Notes: generated from the sequence alone by a model not told the origin. DNA of 64,000 bases from Chamaecyparis obtusa (GCA_027943335.1 BSBK01006035.1:186001-250000), one strand, 5' to 3'; positions 22,038 through 33,099 are shown, numbered from the stretch's first letter. Made by a program: numbers and translations.

Positions 22038-23610
22038 TGACTGAATGTGACCTCTAAATCAGGCACAACACAACATGGTCATTATTCACTTGATAGAATT
22101 TGGGAGAGAGTATGAAGAACTCAATCCAAATTCCATGGTGAGGTGACCTATTGCCTCCTATGTGAATGGGGTGTTTGAATACTCTCAGAACGAGAGCCAA
22201 CAGCTGGGAGACCAATTCAACAATGGAGGATTTCCAAGAAGCAATAAAAATGAGCAAGACAAAATTAATCTAAAATGAAGTGCAATTTAATCTAAGAATG
22301 AGGATGCAATTAATCTAAGAGCTTGAAAATAAAGATGAGATGCAACTTAATCTAAGAACTTGAAACAAATATGATATTAAACTAAGAACAAATAAGCAAA
22401 TTTAGTCTAAAATGTGATGCAAAGATTATACTAATAATGAGATATTAATCTAATAAATGCAATAAAAAGCTTTGAAAATAATGAATCAAATGAGACTAAA
22501 AAATGCTATAGTAAGGATGCTCTCAAAAATTTCTCTCTCTTGAATGAGAAAAAGAGGTTCATTAAATAGAGAAGCCCAGAGAGGAATGAAGAGTTTCTTG
22601 ATTTGAAACTCCTGACTCTTCATTCCCCTTTGAGACAAAAAGGTATGAATTATTTAATTAAAAGAATGAAATTTGCCACATGTGGGGAGTGACCTTTCGA
22701 GTAATTTGAATTATTAAATTCAAATAAAGAGGTGTCCATTCAATTAACTAAATATTTATTAATTCCTTTTTAAGGGTAATTAGCCAAAGGGGTAGATTTT
22801 AATTTAATTCAAAGTGCTTAGGACTTTAGAACTAAATTAAATTATCATAGAGGTAATTTAGCTAATTAAAGTCAAGGACTTTAGGAATTAATATTAATAT
22901 TTGATTATTGCAATTTATGGTCTTTGCAATTGACATCAAGTCAAATTAAGTCAGGTAGGAGAGAGAAAATTACCTAGGGAACTAGGACTTTGGTGATTAA
23001 AATTGAGATAATGCACCAAAATTGATGAAATTAAATAGGTGCCAATTTTGGGGTATTACATTTGCCCCTCTTTGAATTGATGTGCGAACAACGTGTTGAT
23101 TCAAAGAATAGTCTGAAGTGACAAATGAAAGCAGATCAAAGCATGAATTTTCCGAAGTCTAAGTTAGATTGCAAAGACAACAGTTCTTGAGAGAGATGAG
23201 AATCGGGATTAGATTGCCCCAATGCCCCAGAGTGAGATTTAGATGTAGATTAGGACTGTCTCCAAAATTAGGGTTAGATTGCCCCAATACGAAGCTCAGC
23301 CCTCTGAGACCCAGGTTAGATTTCCCAGATAACGGTCTAAAAGAGATTTCGAGAGTCATCTCCAGAATGAAGATTGACTCCCAGGAATCAGGGTTAGATT
23401 GCCCCAATACCCAAAAGATTTCAAGAACCATCTCCAGAACGAAGAGTGATCCTTGAGGATCTGAGTTAGATTGCTCAGATACCTAAGAGATAGATTTCTA
23501 GATGACAAGATGTGAGGCGTGAAGATGCCCCTAGCAATGAGGACTAATGATTCAAATCAGACTGATTCAAGAATAGATTCGACAAGATTCAAATGATGTA
23601 ATCATCCTAA
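22038..23610. mobile_element. insertion in the copia B 3' LTR (gypsy-type LTR and leader)
   Basis: Flanked on both sides by ATGTATG (22031-22037 and 23611-23617), suggesting a target duplication. It contains AT-rich LTR-like sequence ending GGGGTATTACA at 23060, then a leader beginning TTTGCCCCTCTTTG and a tract of degenerate repeats. A related end and leader occur at 49126-49200. The second LTR expected for a complete element is missing, so this is a truncated or internally deleted copy. No coding is recognised. Confidence 0.5.
23190..23490. repeat. degenerate tandem repeats in a gypsy-type leader
   Basis: Five copies of a GGGTTAGATTGCCCCAATAC-type word at about 23205, 23270, 23312, 23393 and 23460, with CAAGA/CCAGAA linkers. 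The plus-strand open frame of 95 codons here is a by-product of the repeats (LGLDCPNTK and SGLDCPNTQ recur). Not a gene. Confidence 0.7.
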
Positions 23611-24053
23611 ATGTATGTGATTTTTACAAAGGCTCAATGTTGGTATGCTCACTTTAGGTTAGACTCACTATCAGTTGGCTCATTGTTAGTCGAGTTAATT
23701 GGCCCTAAAAACATAAACCAGCTATCAAAGTTGAAAACTAACTAACTGCTAAAATGTCCACCACTAAAATACTTCACACCAACTGTAACATAGAAGATTA
23801 ATCTACTATCACCTTTTGCACACATTTGCACAAATATGTCTGAATATCTTCTCTTCAAGTTCACATTTCTTGCATACACATCTCTCCATCAAACATAAAT
23901 CATTCTCTATATATATAGTTAAATTCATCCATGTTGTCCAAGCACAATATCAATTATCATTTTACATGTCAGCCACATATAATTTGACCAAATATGTTGA
24001 TGTTAATGGAAACCATTAATGACAAAATCAATAATCAAAATCACATTCCAACA

Positions 24054-24064
24054 ATCTCCTCCTT

Positions 24065-24161
<97 letters not shown>

Positions 24162-24230
24162 ACATTTTAAGTCTTCTTTTCTTCTCCTCCTTTGACAACA
24201 ATGACAAAGACAAAAACTCCCCCTAAAAAA
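24054..24230 (-). other. duplicated polypurine tract region of copia B, split by (TA)n
   Basis: Right of the 3' LTR: ATCTCCTCCTTTGTC, the (TA)n run, then TTCTCCTCCTTTGACAACAATG (24182-24203) and a further CTCCCCCTAA. Read on the minus strand these are purine-rich tracts with the AAAGGAGGAGA core typical just before a copia 3' LTR. The core is present twice, on either side of the TA run. Confidence 0.6.
24068..24159. repeat. (TA)n microsatellite
   Basis: An uninterrupted TA run of about 46 units, lying between two copies of the copia B polypurine-tract core. Length may vary between assemblies. Confidence 0.97.
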
Positions 24231-24714
24231 AATACTTTTCTCCCCCTAAGAGGAGGCCACCAAGAACTAGTCCAGAAAAGAATAGGCATATAATACTATA
24301 TTGCATAAAAATGACATAAAGAAATAAACTTAAACTAAGTTCATTCCTACATATTCATGCAAACCTCATAAAATAGGGAGAAATAAACATTTAAATATGA
24401 TGAATAAAACTAAACAACTAGTTTAATCTACTCAACATAACAAATGCAAACCTCCCAATATAAGATGAAGAAAAGATGTTTGATGTGTTGAAGATTGATA
24501 TGTGGTTGCTCACAAATCCTGTAGCATGAAAATGTGTGAAAAAGACTTGTTGAAAGAGGATAAAAGCTCTCAATTTATAGGATTTTTAGGGAAATAGATG
24601 GTTTGGATTCAAATTTGGATGAAGGGCTAGGATTCTTCAGGATCAATGAGGTGGCCATGAGGTGGAGCCAAGTAGATACCATGTAGATGACATGTGGATT
24701 AGGGTTTGACCATT

Positions 24715-25045
24715 CAAAGGGGGGAAGATTCTCACACGTGTGAGAAATATTTGAAAGTGACAGGTCCATGAAAAAGTGTAAGAGGGTGTAAGAGGGCCAA
24801 AGTTTCTCACACATGTGTGATCAACTTGAGAAAGTGATGGATCAATGACAAAAGTCAAGAGACGTGAGAGGATGGGAGAACCAAGGTTGCTCACACATGT
24901 GTGAGAAACTTTGGAAAATGACATGGGTCAAAAGGTGGAAGAGAAAGAGAGAACCAAGGTTTGGAAAGTGACATTTCAATGACATGTGGGAGACAGGTGT
25001 GTAAGGGTGTGTAAGAGTCACATGTGACTAAAGTCACATGTGAAT
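24715..25045. repeat. degenerate about 90-base repeats with CACACATGTGTG palindromes
   Basis: Palindromic cores at about 24733 (CACACGTGTG), 24811 (CACACATGTGTG) and 24893 (CACACATGTGTG), each followed by GAGAAA-type and AAAGTGAC(A) words. A variant pair of CACATGTG occurs at about 25020-25045. The CACGTG core resembles a plant G-box. Confidence 0.7.
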
Positions 25046-25415
25046 TGGGTTTGGGTTAGGATTTCTTAATCCTTAGATTAAGGTTGTGCAAATGATTAGG
25101 ATGAGATTAGGTGGGAGATTAAGATTAATTAGTGGGAAAGTGGATTGACTTGGGTTAAAATGATGGGTTAGGTTAGGGAAGTGAGGTTAGGTGAGGGTTA
25201 AATTTAGGAGCCATGTGCTCAAATAGAATTAAATGAAATATTTAATTCTAAGTGGGATAAGAGGGAATTAATTAAATAAACAAGGTCATTTACTTAATTA
25301 AATAGAGGATTAGGATGAAGGGAAATGGGATAGGATAAAATTAAATAAATGTAAATTTATTCAATCAAGGATAGGATAAAAGGCTAAAATTAAATAACTA
25401 TAAATTTATTTAATC

Positions 25416-25431
25416 AAGGCTAAGGGATAAA
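25416..25431. repeat. LINE target site duplication, left copy
   Basis: AAGGCTAAGGGATAAA matches 33084-33099 (AAGGATAAGGGATAAA) with one difference, bounding the LINE. Confidence 0.85.
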
Positions 25432-25499
25432 CAAAATTTAAAAAAATGCAGTGACGCAGAGATCGGGCAGGAAGCGAAAGTTTGAAATTTTTTCATCCC

Positions 25500-27230
25500 A
25501 ACGGTTATGGGAGGCCGAATGGGTAGTTGCAGAGGTTTAAACCTTTTAAGAATCACATGGGCTTGGAATATTCAAGTAAATTTTGGGGGAATCTCTTGAG
25601 GAGTGACATAGCAGAGAAAGGTTGGGGGAAAATAGCCTCAAGAAGTTTCAAAACCCTTGTGAAGGGTCGGATAATCCCTTTTCAAAAGGGCAGACCAAAA
25701 ATAGATCCCTGGATCATGGAGGCTACCACAAATCACATATGTGTGAAAACTAGAAGCCCTATGATATATTTTTTGACTTTTAGAGAATAGAAAGGAAGTT
25801 TTGGAGACCGAAAGTAGTAGAATCTACAAAGGTTTCATCTCCACAAGTATTTCCTAGAGTTGAATTTGCTATGTCTCTACCGTTTCTATTGAAAACTTAG
25901 TATGGAATGAATCTATAAGTTTTCTTAAGAATCATGATTTCTTCTTGAAATGGGCTAGAAAATGGCCATCTCTTAGTAAAATCATAGATTGGTGTTCTCA
26001 GAACTGTGGGGAGGATTTTACATTAAAAATGATGGCTAACAGTTTCTATTTAGTTACTGCTCCATCTCCCAAAGACAAAGAATGGGTGTTGCAGAGTGGC
26101 CCTTTTTTTATCAAAGGAAAAGGTTTATATCTTATATTTTGGTCTCATAACTTGGATCCAAAAAAAGAAAAAATCAAAGAAATACCCATCTGGGTTATGT
26201 TTCCTAATTTACCACATGAATATTGGGGGTTTGAAACCCTGAGTTTTTTAGGAAACCATCTAGGGTCTTTCCTTAGGGCCGAAGAATTCCTATTGGGTAG
26301 CAATCTGTCAACCTACCCTAAAATCCTAATAATGTGGCAAGAGGTCCATCCATTGCCAGATTCTCTACGTAAAAATGGTGTCTGGAAACAATGATTGGTG
26401 GTTGAGAATGGTGAAGAATCCCAGGAGGTAAATGAGCAAACAACTAATGTTGAAAAAAGACTAAATGGTAAAGGTAAATTGAAAGAAGCACACTTGATTA
26501 ATAATAAAATAATTTTAATAACAAAATAGAGTCTCAGTGATCATGATGATGACTTTGAACTACAAAGGAGTATCCTAGAGAAAGTGGAGGAGAGGTTGGA
26601 TTGTGCAAACCATCAGGGGCTTTCACAAGAAAGAGCCAAAGAGATTGACAAGATATTAGAAAATGAATGGAAGTGTGGTAATAGAAAATAGATAACATCT
26701 CCAAATAGTGGATCAGATATGGGAGGCACTCTGTCTTTTGTGGAGGAAGACCCCAATTTTTCTTTGAACAAGCAGGATGGTGGAAAGAACTCTATCATCA
26801 TCAAGGGACTCCCTTCCAATATAGGAATTAACGCATGCGGCTTGGATCTTTATAACCCCGGTGTAGATGGAAATGATCTTGGAGGAAACTCACCAATGGG
26901 GACTCATTTTATAGTGCAAGGAAATTTTGAATGTTCCCCAAAGAATATCCAAACTCCTGTTTACTGTAGAAGAGGTGCATGTTTAGCTTATTCTAGCGGG
27001 GACTTTTCTATTGAACCCTTAGCGCAATAGTCCTCTGATTTTCACAAGAATCATGTTCCTGCTCATGATGATTCTTATCAAGATCTACTATTGGTGGATA
27101 TAGTGAAGGATTACTCCTTATGTGAGGTAGTGTTAGTTAAGGAAGATGGCTTTAAAGACAACCAGATATCCCCCATTAGAAACTTGGAGAACTTCTTCAA
27201 TAATGATAAGGACACAGTGGTAAAATGATC
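25500..27230 (+). pseudogene. LINE ORF1 (DUF4283-type nucleic-acid-binding protein)
   Basis: 25527-25790 is the N-terminal part, followed by a frame change. 25945-26394 is a clear DUF4283 domain (WARKWPSLSKIIDWC, FYLVTAPSPKDKEWVLQSGPF, IPIWVMFPNLPHEYW). The frame continues through a charged region to about 27230 with several stops (26395, 26530, 26690, 27030). No CCHC knuckle is seen in the retained part. In plant L1 elements this protein coats the element RNA (family knowledge). It is dead here. Confidence 0.85.
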
Positions 27231-27481
27231 AACACTGACTCAGAAGAGCATTCATAATTAGAAGAGGAGGAGGATGAAGTTTTAGGCCTTTCTAAAACAT
27301 ATAATATAATGGAAGAAAGAGCCATAGAACAACACCCTTCTGAGAAGCTCAAACCTTCTTTAGGTGAAAGGAAGTGTAGAGGGAGAAAATTAATTAAGGT
27401 AAAATTGGCCTTAGCTGGTAGTGCAACAAACCAGTGCAAATTGTTGAAATCAGGGACGTGTTATGCTCCTCCCCGAGAGCC

Positions 27482-28190
27482 ATGAAAATCTTACAATGGA
27501 ATGTCAGGGGCTGCAATGCCCCTGACAAGATTCACCTGATCAAAATGGGCATTGATTAGGTGAAACCAAATGTTATTTTCTTACAAGAGATGAAGCTTAG
27601 TGGGGAAGAACTTTTAGTGTTTTCTAATAAATTCAATATATGGAAGTGTTTTTTCTCAGGGGCTATTGGGGCCTTTGGGGGATTATGTATTTTGTGGGTT
27701 GAAGCAACTATGGATGTTATTTTGGTGGAGAGGAATAGATCTTGGATTTAGGTGGAAATTATTTCAAAATAGCTCTTTGTGAAGTTTTAAGATTTTAACA
27801 TATACGGTCCTAACAATCCTGCCCAAAAACATGGTCTTTGGCAAGATCTTTATGAGATTCTCATTAGTAAACCAAATGAGATTTTATTTTTTGGTGGAGA
27901 TTTCAATGCAATTTTAGATCCTATGGAGAAGAAGGGTTGTCTTGGGTGGGTGGGACAAAGCCAGAAGGATTTCTCTAATTTTGTGATAAATAATGGACTG
28001 GTTGATCTAGACTTAAAAAATGGAGAGTTCACATGGACAAATAGGTGCAGTGGTTTCTTAAACATTGCATAAAAGTTAGATAGATTTTTGTTGGCTGGTA
28101 ATTGGGTTGCAACCAATTGGACTTTTAATACAGAGATTCTTCCTCTGATAGGGTCTAATAATTGCCTTATCAGCTTAAGGATCTAGGAGG
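27482..28190 (+). pseudogene. LINE ORF2 apurinic-type endonuclease domain
   Basis: The ATG at 27482 opens MKILQWNVRGCN, the canonical plant L1 ORF2 start, followed by VKPNVIFLQEMKL (catalytic Glu), YGPNNPAQKHGLW and the GGDFNAI block (Asp/Asn) with ILDPMEKKG. Stops at about 27555, 27750 and 28070. This endonuclease nicks target DNA during insertion (family knowledge). The start is chosen because the NVRG block always lies within the first dozen residues. Confidence 0.88.
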
Positions 28191-28760
28191 AAAAAGCCTA
28201 GACAGAGCTCCCTTCAAGTTTGAAGCCATGTGGCTTAGGCATAAAGACTTCCATGCTCAAGTAAAAAACTGGTGGAATCAAGCACCAACGAGAAGAGGTA
28301 ACAAGGCTTTTCTATTTTTTAAAAAGTTGCAATTTTTTAAAAGAACAATTGAAAGGGTGGAATAGAGATATTTTTAAGAATATTTTTGTTGAAAAATATA
28401 TCATTGAAAGGGACTTAGAAACCTTACATTCCAATGTGATTGCAAATGGAATGAATGAAGTAGATTTTATGGAAGAGAATAGACTGAATAATATTTATAG
28501 TGAAGTTTTAAATAGAGAAGAAACTTTTTGGAGACAAAAATCTTGAGAATTGTGGCTCACTGAAGGAGATATGAATACTTCCTTCTTTCATAACTCAGTT
28601 AAAGTAAAAAGGTAACAGAATAAAAAAATTTATATTCTAAAAAATCATGGTGAATTATTGCAAGAACCAGGGGATATTAATCAGGGGGCTATTAAACTTC
28701 TAAATTAAATTCAGATTTGGATATTGGCACTATTATCCCAGAATGCATTATAGATGTTTA
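28191..28760 (+). pseudogene. LINE ORF2 linker between endonuclease and RT
   Basis: Open pieces (28162-28365 and 28349-28546) overlap in different frames and carry the APFKFEAMWLRHKDF and ETFWRQKS blocks typical of the L1 endonuclease-RT spacer. One frameshift at about 28350. Confidence 0.7.
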
Positions 28761-29700
28761 GAATGAGATGCTCAAGAAGCCATGCTCCCAGAATGAGGTG
28801 AAAAAGGAAGTTTTTGATTTAGGGGCCCAGAAATCTCTTGGACCAGATGGTTTCTCATCTATTTTCTATCAGCATTTTTGGGACTTAATTGGTTTTGAGG
28901 TATGGGAGGTGGTTGAAGAATCAAGAGCAGGGGGCTTTATCTTCCAGGATTTTAATAATACTTTTATCACTCGTATTCCAAAGAAGGAGGATAGATAGTC
29001 TTTTGATGACTTTAGACCTATCTCTTTATGCAATAAAATCTATAAAATTATCTCCAAGGTCATGGCGAATAGATTAAAATGGTTTTACAATCAATAATTT
29101 CTGAGGAGCAGAGTGGATTCACTCCTGACAGGTCTATTTATGAGGGTATCATTTTTTCCCATGAGGTTATACATACCCTTCAACAAAAGAAAATTAAGAA
29201 AATGATGATAAAACTCGACATTAGGATGGCTTATGATGCTGTTAATGGGGCTTTTCTCATTAAGGTCTTCCAATGCTTTGGATTTTGTAAAGAATGGTTA
29301 AATTGGGTTGAAAGTTGTATTAACACTCCTAGATTTTCTATTTTAGTGAATGGCAACCCTCAAGGCTTTTTTAAGTCCAATAAAGGCATCTGACAAGGTG
29401 ACCCAATTTGCCCTTTTCTATTTATCATCATGGAAGAGGCTCTTGGTCATCCAATTAGGCTTAAAAGACAAACATGGGTGTGGAAAGGTATTAAATTGCC
29501 TAAAGATTTAGAACCTATTACTCATTTACAATTTGTGGATGACACGAATCTAATGGGGGATGCTTCTCTTCGGGAAGCTAGAGTCATAAAGGAAACTTTA
29601 GATATTTATAGTAGTGCCTTGAGTCAATATATTAACTTGACATAAATCCGAAATCTACTTCTTTAATGTGGATCTTTGAAAACAAAGAGATATTTCTCAA
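28760..29700 (+). pseudogene. LINE ORF2 reverse transcriptase
   Basis: Blocks in order: SLGPDGFSSIFYQHFWD (28830), NTFITRIPKKE (28965), FRPISLCNKIYKIISKVMANRL (29010, after a stop), IISEEQSGFTPDRSI (29090), KMMIKLDIRMAYDAV (29205), a QGDP block after a stop at about 29392, and the catalytic LQFVDDTNLMG at 29529-29560. The usual FADD is FVDD, a single C-to-T change; both Asp remain. Frameshift at about 29078. This is the most recognisable domain of the element. Confidence 0.9.
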
Positions 29701-30970
29701 ATAATTGGCATTAGGGCTAGTAGATTACCTAGTAAATATCTCAGCATTCCCCTATTCAAAGACGCTTCTAAGGATAGTTTATGGAAGGAACTTGTTGGGA
29801 AATATTCCAAAAGATTAGAAGGATGGAAGAGAAAATGGATCACTTTTGCTAGAAGGATCCTTCTTCTTAAATCAATTATTTGTGCAATCCCTATCTTTTG
29901 AATGATGTGTCTCAAGATACCCAAACAAATTACACAGATCATAGCAGAGAGAATGAGAAAGTTTCTTTGGAATGGTAAGAATGTGGAAGATAAAAGACCT
30001 TTAATAGCATGGAAGAAGGTTTTCAAATCCAAAGGTAATGGTGGTGTTGATCTGAGGGATTAGAACTTGATGAATGAGGCTTTGGGAGCAAATTTAGTGT
30101 GCATTATTTATCAAAATCATGACTTATTGTGGGTTAAAGTTTTAAAAGCTAAATATTTGGATTCTATGGCTAATAATAGAATCCTCACAACTCCAAATCC
30201 ACCAAAAGGTTTTGTTGTTTGGAACTTTATCACAAGCTGCAGAACACTCATCACACAACACCTAACATGGAAAGTGGGCAATGGACAAAGTGTGAAGTTC
30301 TGGGATGACTCATGAAATGGTTACCCAATGTTGTCTGCTAATCTAGCATATCAGGATTTGAAGCACCTATTTTCAAATTTTTGGGGTGAGAAATTAATTC
30401 AGTATGTAGAGCTACAATGGGGGCCCTTGGGTGATGTTTGGGAATGGAAATTTTTTGATAATATGGGGCTTAATGCTCAACAAACAACTTCTATGAGAGA
30501 GATTTTTGAGCAACGTAGTGTGATCATTAATCAGAATGAGGATTTTATTATTTGGTGTGCAACCAACAATGGTAACTACTCATTAAAATTGGGCTATCAG
30601 CTTCTTGATAGATCCATAAATATCAGAGATTGGCCCTCTAAGCTACTTTGGAGTAAATAGTGCCTCCCCAAAGCAGGGGCTTTTGCATGGCTTGCGGTTA
30701 ATGAAAGAATTTTTATTGGGATTAGGAGACAAAATTTTGGCATATAGGGACCAACTAGATGTATTTTATGTGAAAATGGTGAGGAGGATGTAAATCACTT
30801 GTTATTAACTTGTAAGATAACCTCACAATGTTGGGATATGCTTAAGGAGAAATTGGGCTTGCAAGGCCCCCTCCCAAATAGCTTAAAAGAATTTTTTTGT
30901 GGATGGCCAACTCCACCAATGAGGTCTACTTTTTCTTTAGTTTGGATTGCTAGTCCTTCAATCCTCATTT
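29701..30970 (+). pseudogene. LINE ORF2 thumb and zinc-binding region
   Basis: Includes the WKRKWITFARRILLLKSI block (29820-29880), WNFITSCRTLITQHLTWKVGNGQSVKFW (30220-30310) and the zf-RVT domain (30660-30970) with CILCENGEEDVNHLLLTC. Stops at about 30062, 30315, 30658 and 30747. Homologous in type to the orphan scrap at 21180. Confidence 0.85.
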
Positions 30971-31199
30971 GGGAAGTTTGGAAGGAGTGAAACTGAAGAC
31001 TTTTCAGGATAAGAAAGAAGATATTGTAATATTGAAATACAAGATTGACCACACTATCAAAGAATTCATAAATGCAAGAACATCCAGTATTTCAATCTCC
31101 ACCCCTTTCACTGTGATGGATCAACATTTGCAGAGGACTTGGCCTGGATTGAAGTGTAGAAGCTATCAGGCTGGAAATAAAGTTTTGAATAAATATAAG

Positions 31200-31690
31200 C
31201 TTTGTGAAGCTATGAAGTGGATCGCTCCTAAGGTGGGCTGGATCAAAGCCAATTTTGATGGGGCCTCGAAAGGCAACTCGGGACCATCTGGAGTTGGTGT
31301 CATTCTTAGGGACCATAATGGGGTGACCCTTTCTTATGGAGCACATAAATTAAGGGCAGGAACTAATAATGTTGCAGAAGGGAATGTTGCACCACTGTTT
31401 GTAAGGATGGGAATTATGTTAGGAATCTAGAATCTACATTTGGAGGGTGACTCCAAAGTGCTCATCAATGCTTTCAGAAATAGTCACACGGAAGCATGGC
31501 ACCTTCAACATATAGTAATCATAGTTTTGGATTTAATATAGACTTTTGCAGATTTTAAAATTAGTCACATTTATCATGAAGGTAACAGGGAGGCAGATGT
31601 CTTATCAAAATGGGCTATAATTTTGATAAAGTTGGGAAAGTGGGATGGAGGATATGAAATCCATTTGGATAGACTTAGAGAATGTTTAAA
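31200..31690 (+). pseudogene. LINE ORF2 RNase H
   Basis: Reads KVGWIKANFDGASKGNSG (first Asp), GVGVILRDHNG, a LHLEGDSKVLINAF block (Asp) and a HEGNREADVLSKWA end block with the last Asp. The catalytic Glu of the usual AEx3L block is near 31380. Stops at about 31428 and 31537. A C-terminal RNase H is normal for plant L1 elements. Confidence 0.85.
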
Positions 31691-32187
31691 TTCAAATTAT
31701 TGATGGGTGTTTTTGGAGGGTTTCCCTTCTTTTTATATGTTTTTGACAAATGATCTTTTGGGAGGCTAAGAGGCCTACGTGGATTCTTTTTGGTTGTTGA
31801 GTCAGGTTTGTGTGATGTCATGATAAGTGAGATATTTTATGTTTTGTTTTCATCATCTTTGAATGATGAATTGAAATGATTATATTTGCCAAATCAAAGA
31901 GAGATTGCTGACATTCTGTTATGGTGAGAGGATGACTTATTTTGGAATGGCTTGTCACACACAGGAGTTTGATGGAATTGGTTTGGAGATGACACAATTT
32001 ACCTGGCAGTCAATATGGATACGATGGATTTGACAACCTGCAGAATGCAGTTGGAGATATTTTCGATGACATGTTTTCTTTTTAAGGCAACCCACCTAAC
32101 CAAAAGCCACGAACATTTCACTCTATCTTGTGTCTTTTTCTGTGTTTTTTTCTCTAACCGTGCAAGTTTTTTCTAGTAATTGGAAAA

Positions 32188-32769
32188 ATGCATGCAAATT
32201 TCATGGTGCAAATGAAATGTCAGATGAAGTCTTTTCCTAGCGTGACAAGTAGAGAAAGAGTTGCATGTCTGCTAAAAATAAAGACAACAACGATGGTGCC
32301 TGTTGTGATCGGTGTCTTAGGACCATTTTTTCAAGAACTTAAGTTGATGCATAGAGACAACACTTCCATAATATCTATGATAGTGGCATGGGGCCTTGAA
32401 TTGGGTGAGATGATTGAGGTTGTGGAATGGGTGGCAAAAGAACTCTTTGTTGAAGATTTATTATTAGGCCTCAACTCCATTTTGGAATGGGCGGTGCCAG
32501 GAGTTGGAACAGATATATCTGAGTACAGTGAAGATGATGAGGAGGCTATGGAATATGGACTCATCCCTTTTGTAAGGTGGGTGGGAAAAGAAGATAAGGA
32601 AGGCTACAAATTGCAAATAAAGGCCGAGTGGGAGAAAATGAAAGTAGAAATTCATGACCATTTAGAGCTTGATAAAACTTGTGCTGATGATGAGATGACT
32701 CCTAAGGATTTTCATCATAGGGCACACACCATTCTACCAAGAAGGGCTAGGAAGATTGATGAGGTCTAG
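32188..32769 (+). CDS. unidentified 193-aa ORF in the 3' region of the LINE
   Basis: Open from ATG to stop over 582 bases, although all annotated domains of the host LINE contain stops. It lies about 500 bases downstream of RNase H and upstream of the poly(A). The product starts with a weakly basic part, has a hydrophobic stretch around residues 36-50 (MVPVVIGVLGPFF), a hydrophobic/acidic middle (residues 65-120, with an ISEYSEDDEEAMEYG stretch) and a charged C-terminus ending in PRRARKIDEV. No family recognised. It could be a third ORF of this LINE lineage, a captured host fragment, or chance. Not proven to be expressed. Confidence 0.4.
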   Translation: MHANFMVQMKCQMKSFPSVTSRERVACLLKIKTTTMVPVVIGVLGPFFQELKLMHRDNTSIISMIVAWGLELGEMIEVVEWVAKELFVEDLLLGLNSILEWAVPGVGTDISEYSEDDEEAMEYGLIPFVRWVGKEDKEGYKLQIKAEWEKMKVEIHDHLELDKTCADDEMTPKDFHHRAHTILPRRARKIDEV

Positions 32770-33083
32770 CAAACTGAGTAAGTTTATGGTGGTGACTATC
32801 GGTTTTGTTTAGAATGTTTTGGTAATGTGGTTTCAAATATGTATATCTGAATGATATTTGTACAATGCCTCTATGGATTTTTGTAATCGCCTTCCTTGTA
32901 AAAGGCTGGATAGCAGTGGATGTGTAGCTTCTAGGTTTTTTTTCTATCCTCTCAAGTTAAATCTGCTCAATGGGAGCTATTTGTAAAAAACTTATTATTC
33001 ACATGTTTGACCTTTTTTGATAAGGTTCCTATGTATACTTATATTTTCTAATTAATAAAATCATCTATTATCAATCGAAAAAA
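32770..33083 (+). other. 3' end of the LINE
   Basis: Untranslated AT-rich sequence with AATTAATAAAATCATC at about 33050 and a short A run (33078-33085) running into the target duplication. An AATAAA-containing end followed by a poly(A) is usual for an L1-type insertion. Confidence 0.75.
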
Positions 33084-33099
33084 AAGGATAAGGGATAAA
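33084..33099. repeat. LINE target site duplication, right copy
   Basis: AAGGATAAGGGATAAA; differs from the left copy (25416-25431) at one base. Confidence 0.85.

Larger units (their letters stand above)
21803..24053 (-). repeat. 3' LTR of copia B, with insertion
   Basis: Pairs with the right LTR at both ends: GGGGGTGAATCAATTATCATAAAA...AACATTGG on the left (to 22030) and CAAGTTCACATTTCTTGC...CACATTCCAACA on the right (about 23610-24053). The middle (22038-23610) is foreign. Confidence 0.8.
24230..25431. mobile_element. LTR-like insertion in the copia B 3' internal region (left part)
   Basis: No coding. AT-rich, with ATTAAATAAA-type words, TTAGGGTTAGG-like purine stretches and palindromic CACACATGTGTG repeats (24715-25040). 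It continues after the LINE at 33100-33229, where it ends ACAATTTTGGGTGTCTACA, resembling the ends at 23060, 38660 and 49188. I read it as a solo LTR of one gypsy-type family, split by the LINE. Its left boundary is uncertain. Confidence 0.45.
25432..33083 (+). mobile_element. L1-type LINE, full length but decayed
   Basis: Plus-strand non-LTR element of about 7.65 kb between 16-base target duplications, ending in a short poly(A). Order: ORF1 with DUF4283 (25500-27230), ORF2 endonuclease (27482-28190), RT (28760-29700), zinc-binding domain (30660-30970), RNase H (31200-31680), then about 1.4 kb with a separate open ORF (32188-32769) and an AT-rich 3' end with AATAAA. Many stops and some frameshifts. 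It is nested inside an LTR-like insertion inside copia B, so it is among the younger insertions. ORF1-ORF2 order, DUF4283 and a C-terminal RNase H place it in the plant L1 clade. Confidence 0.9.

Noticed and set aside
24028..24213. Minus-strand open frame rich in Tyr-Ile
   Set aside because: It is a translation of the (TA)n microsatellite.
23190..25210. GGGTTAGG-like words resembling telomere repeats
   Set aside because: No run of TTTAGGG or TTAGGG units; the words belong to longer degenerate repeats and LTR sequence.
32331..32661. Minus-strand open frames of 77 and 65 codons
   Set aside because: Shadows of the 193-codon plus-strand ORF.
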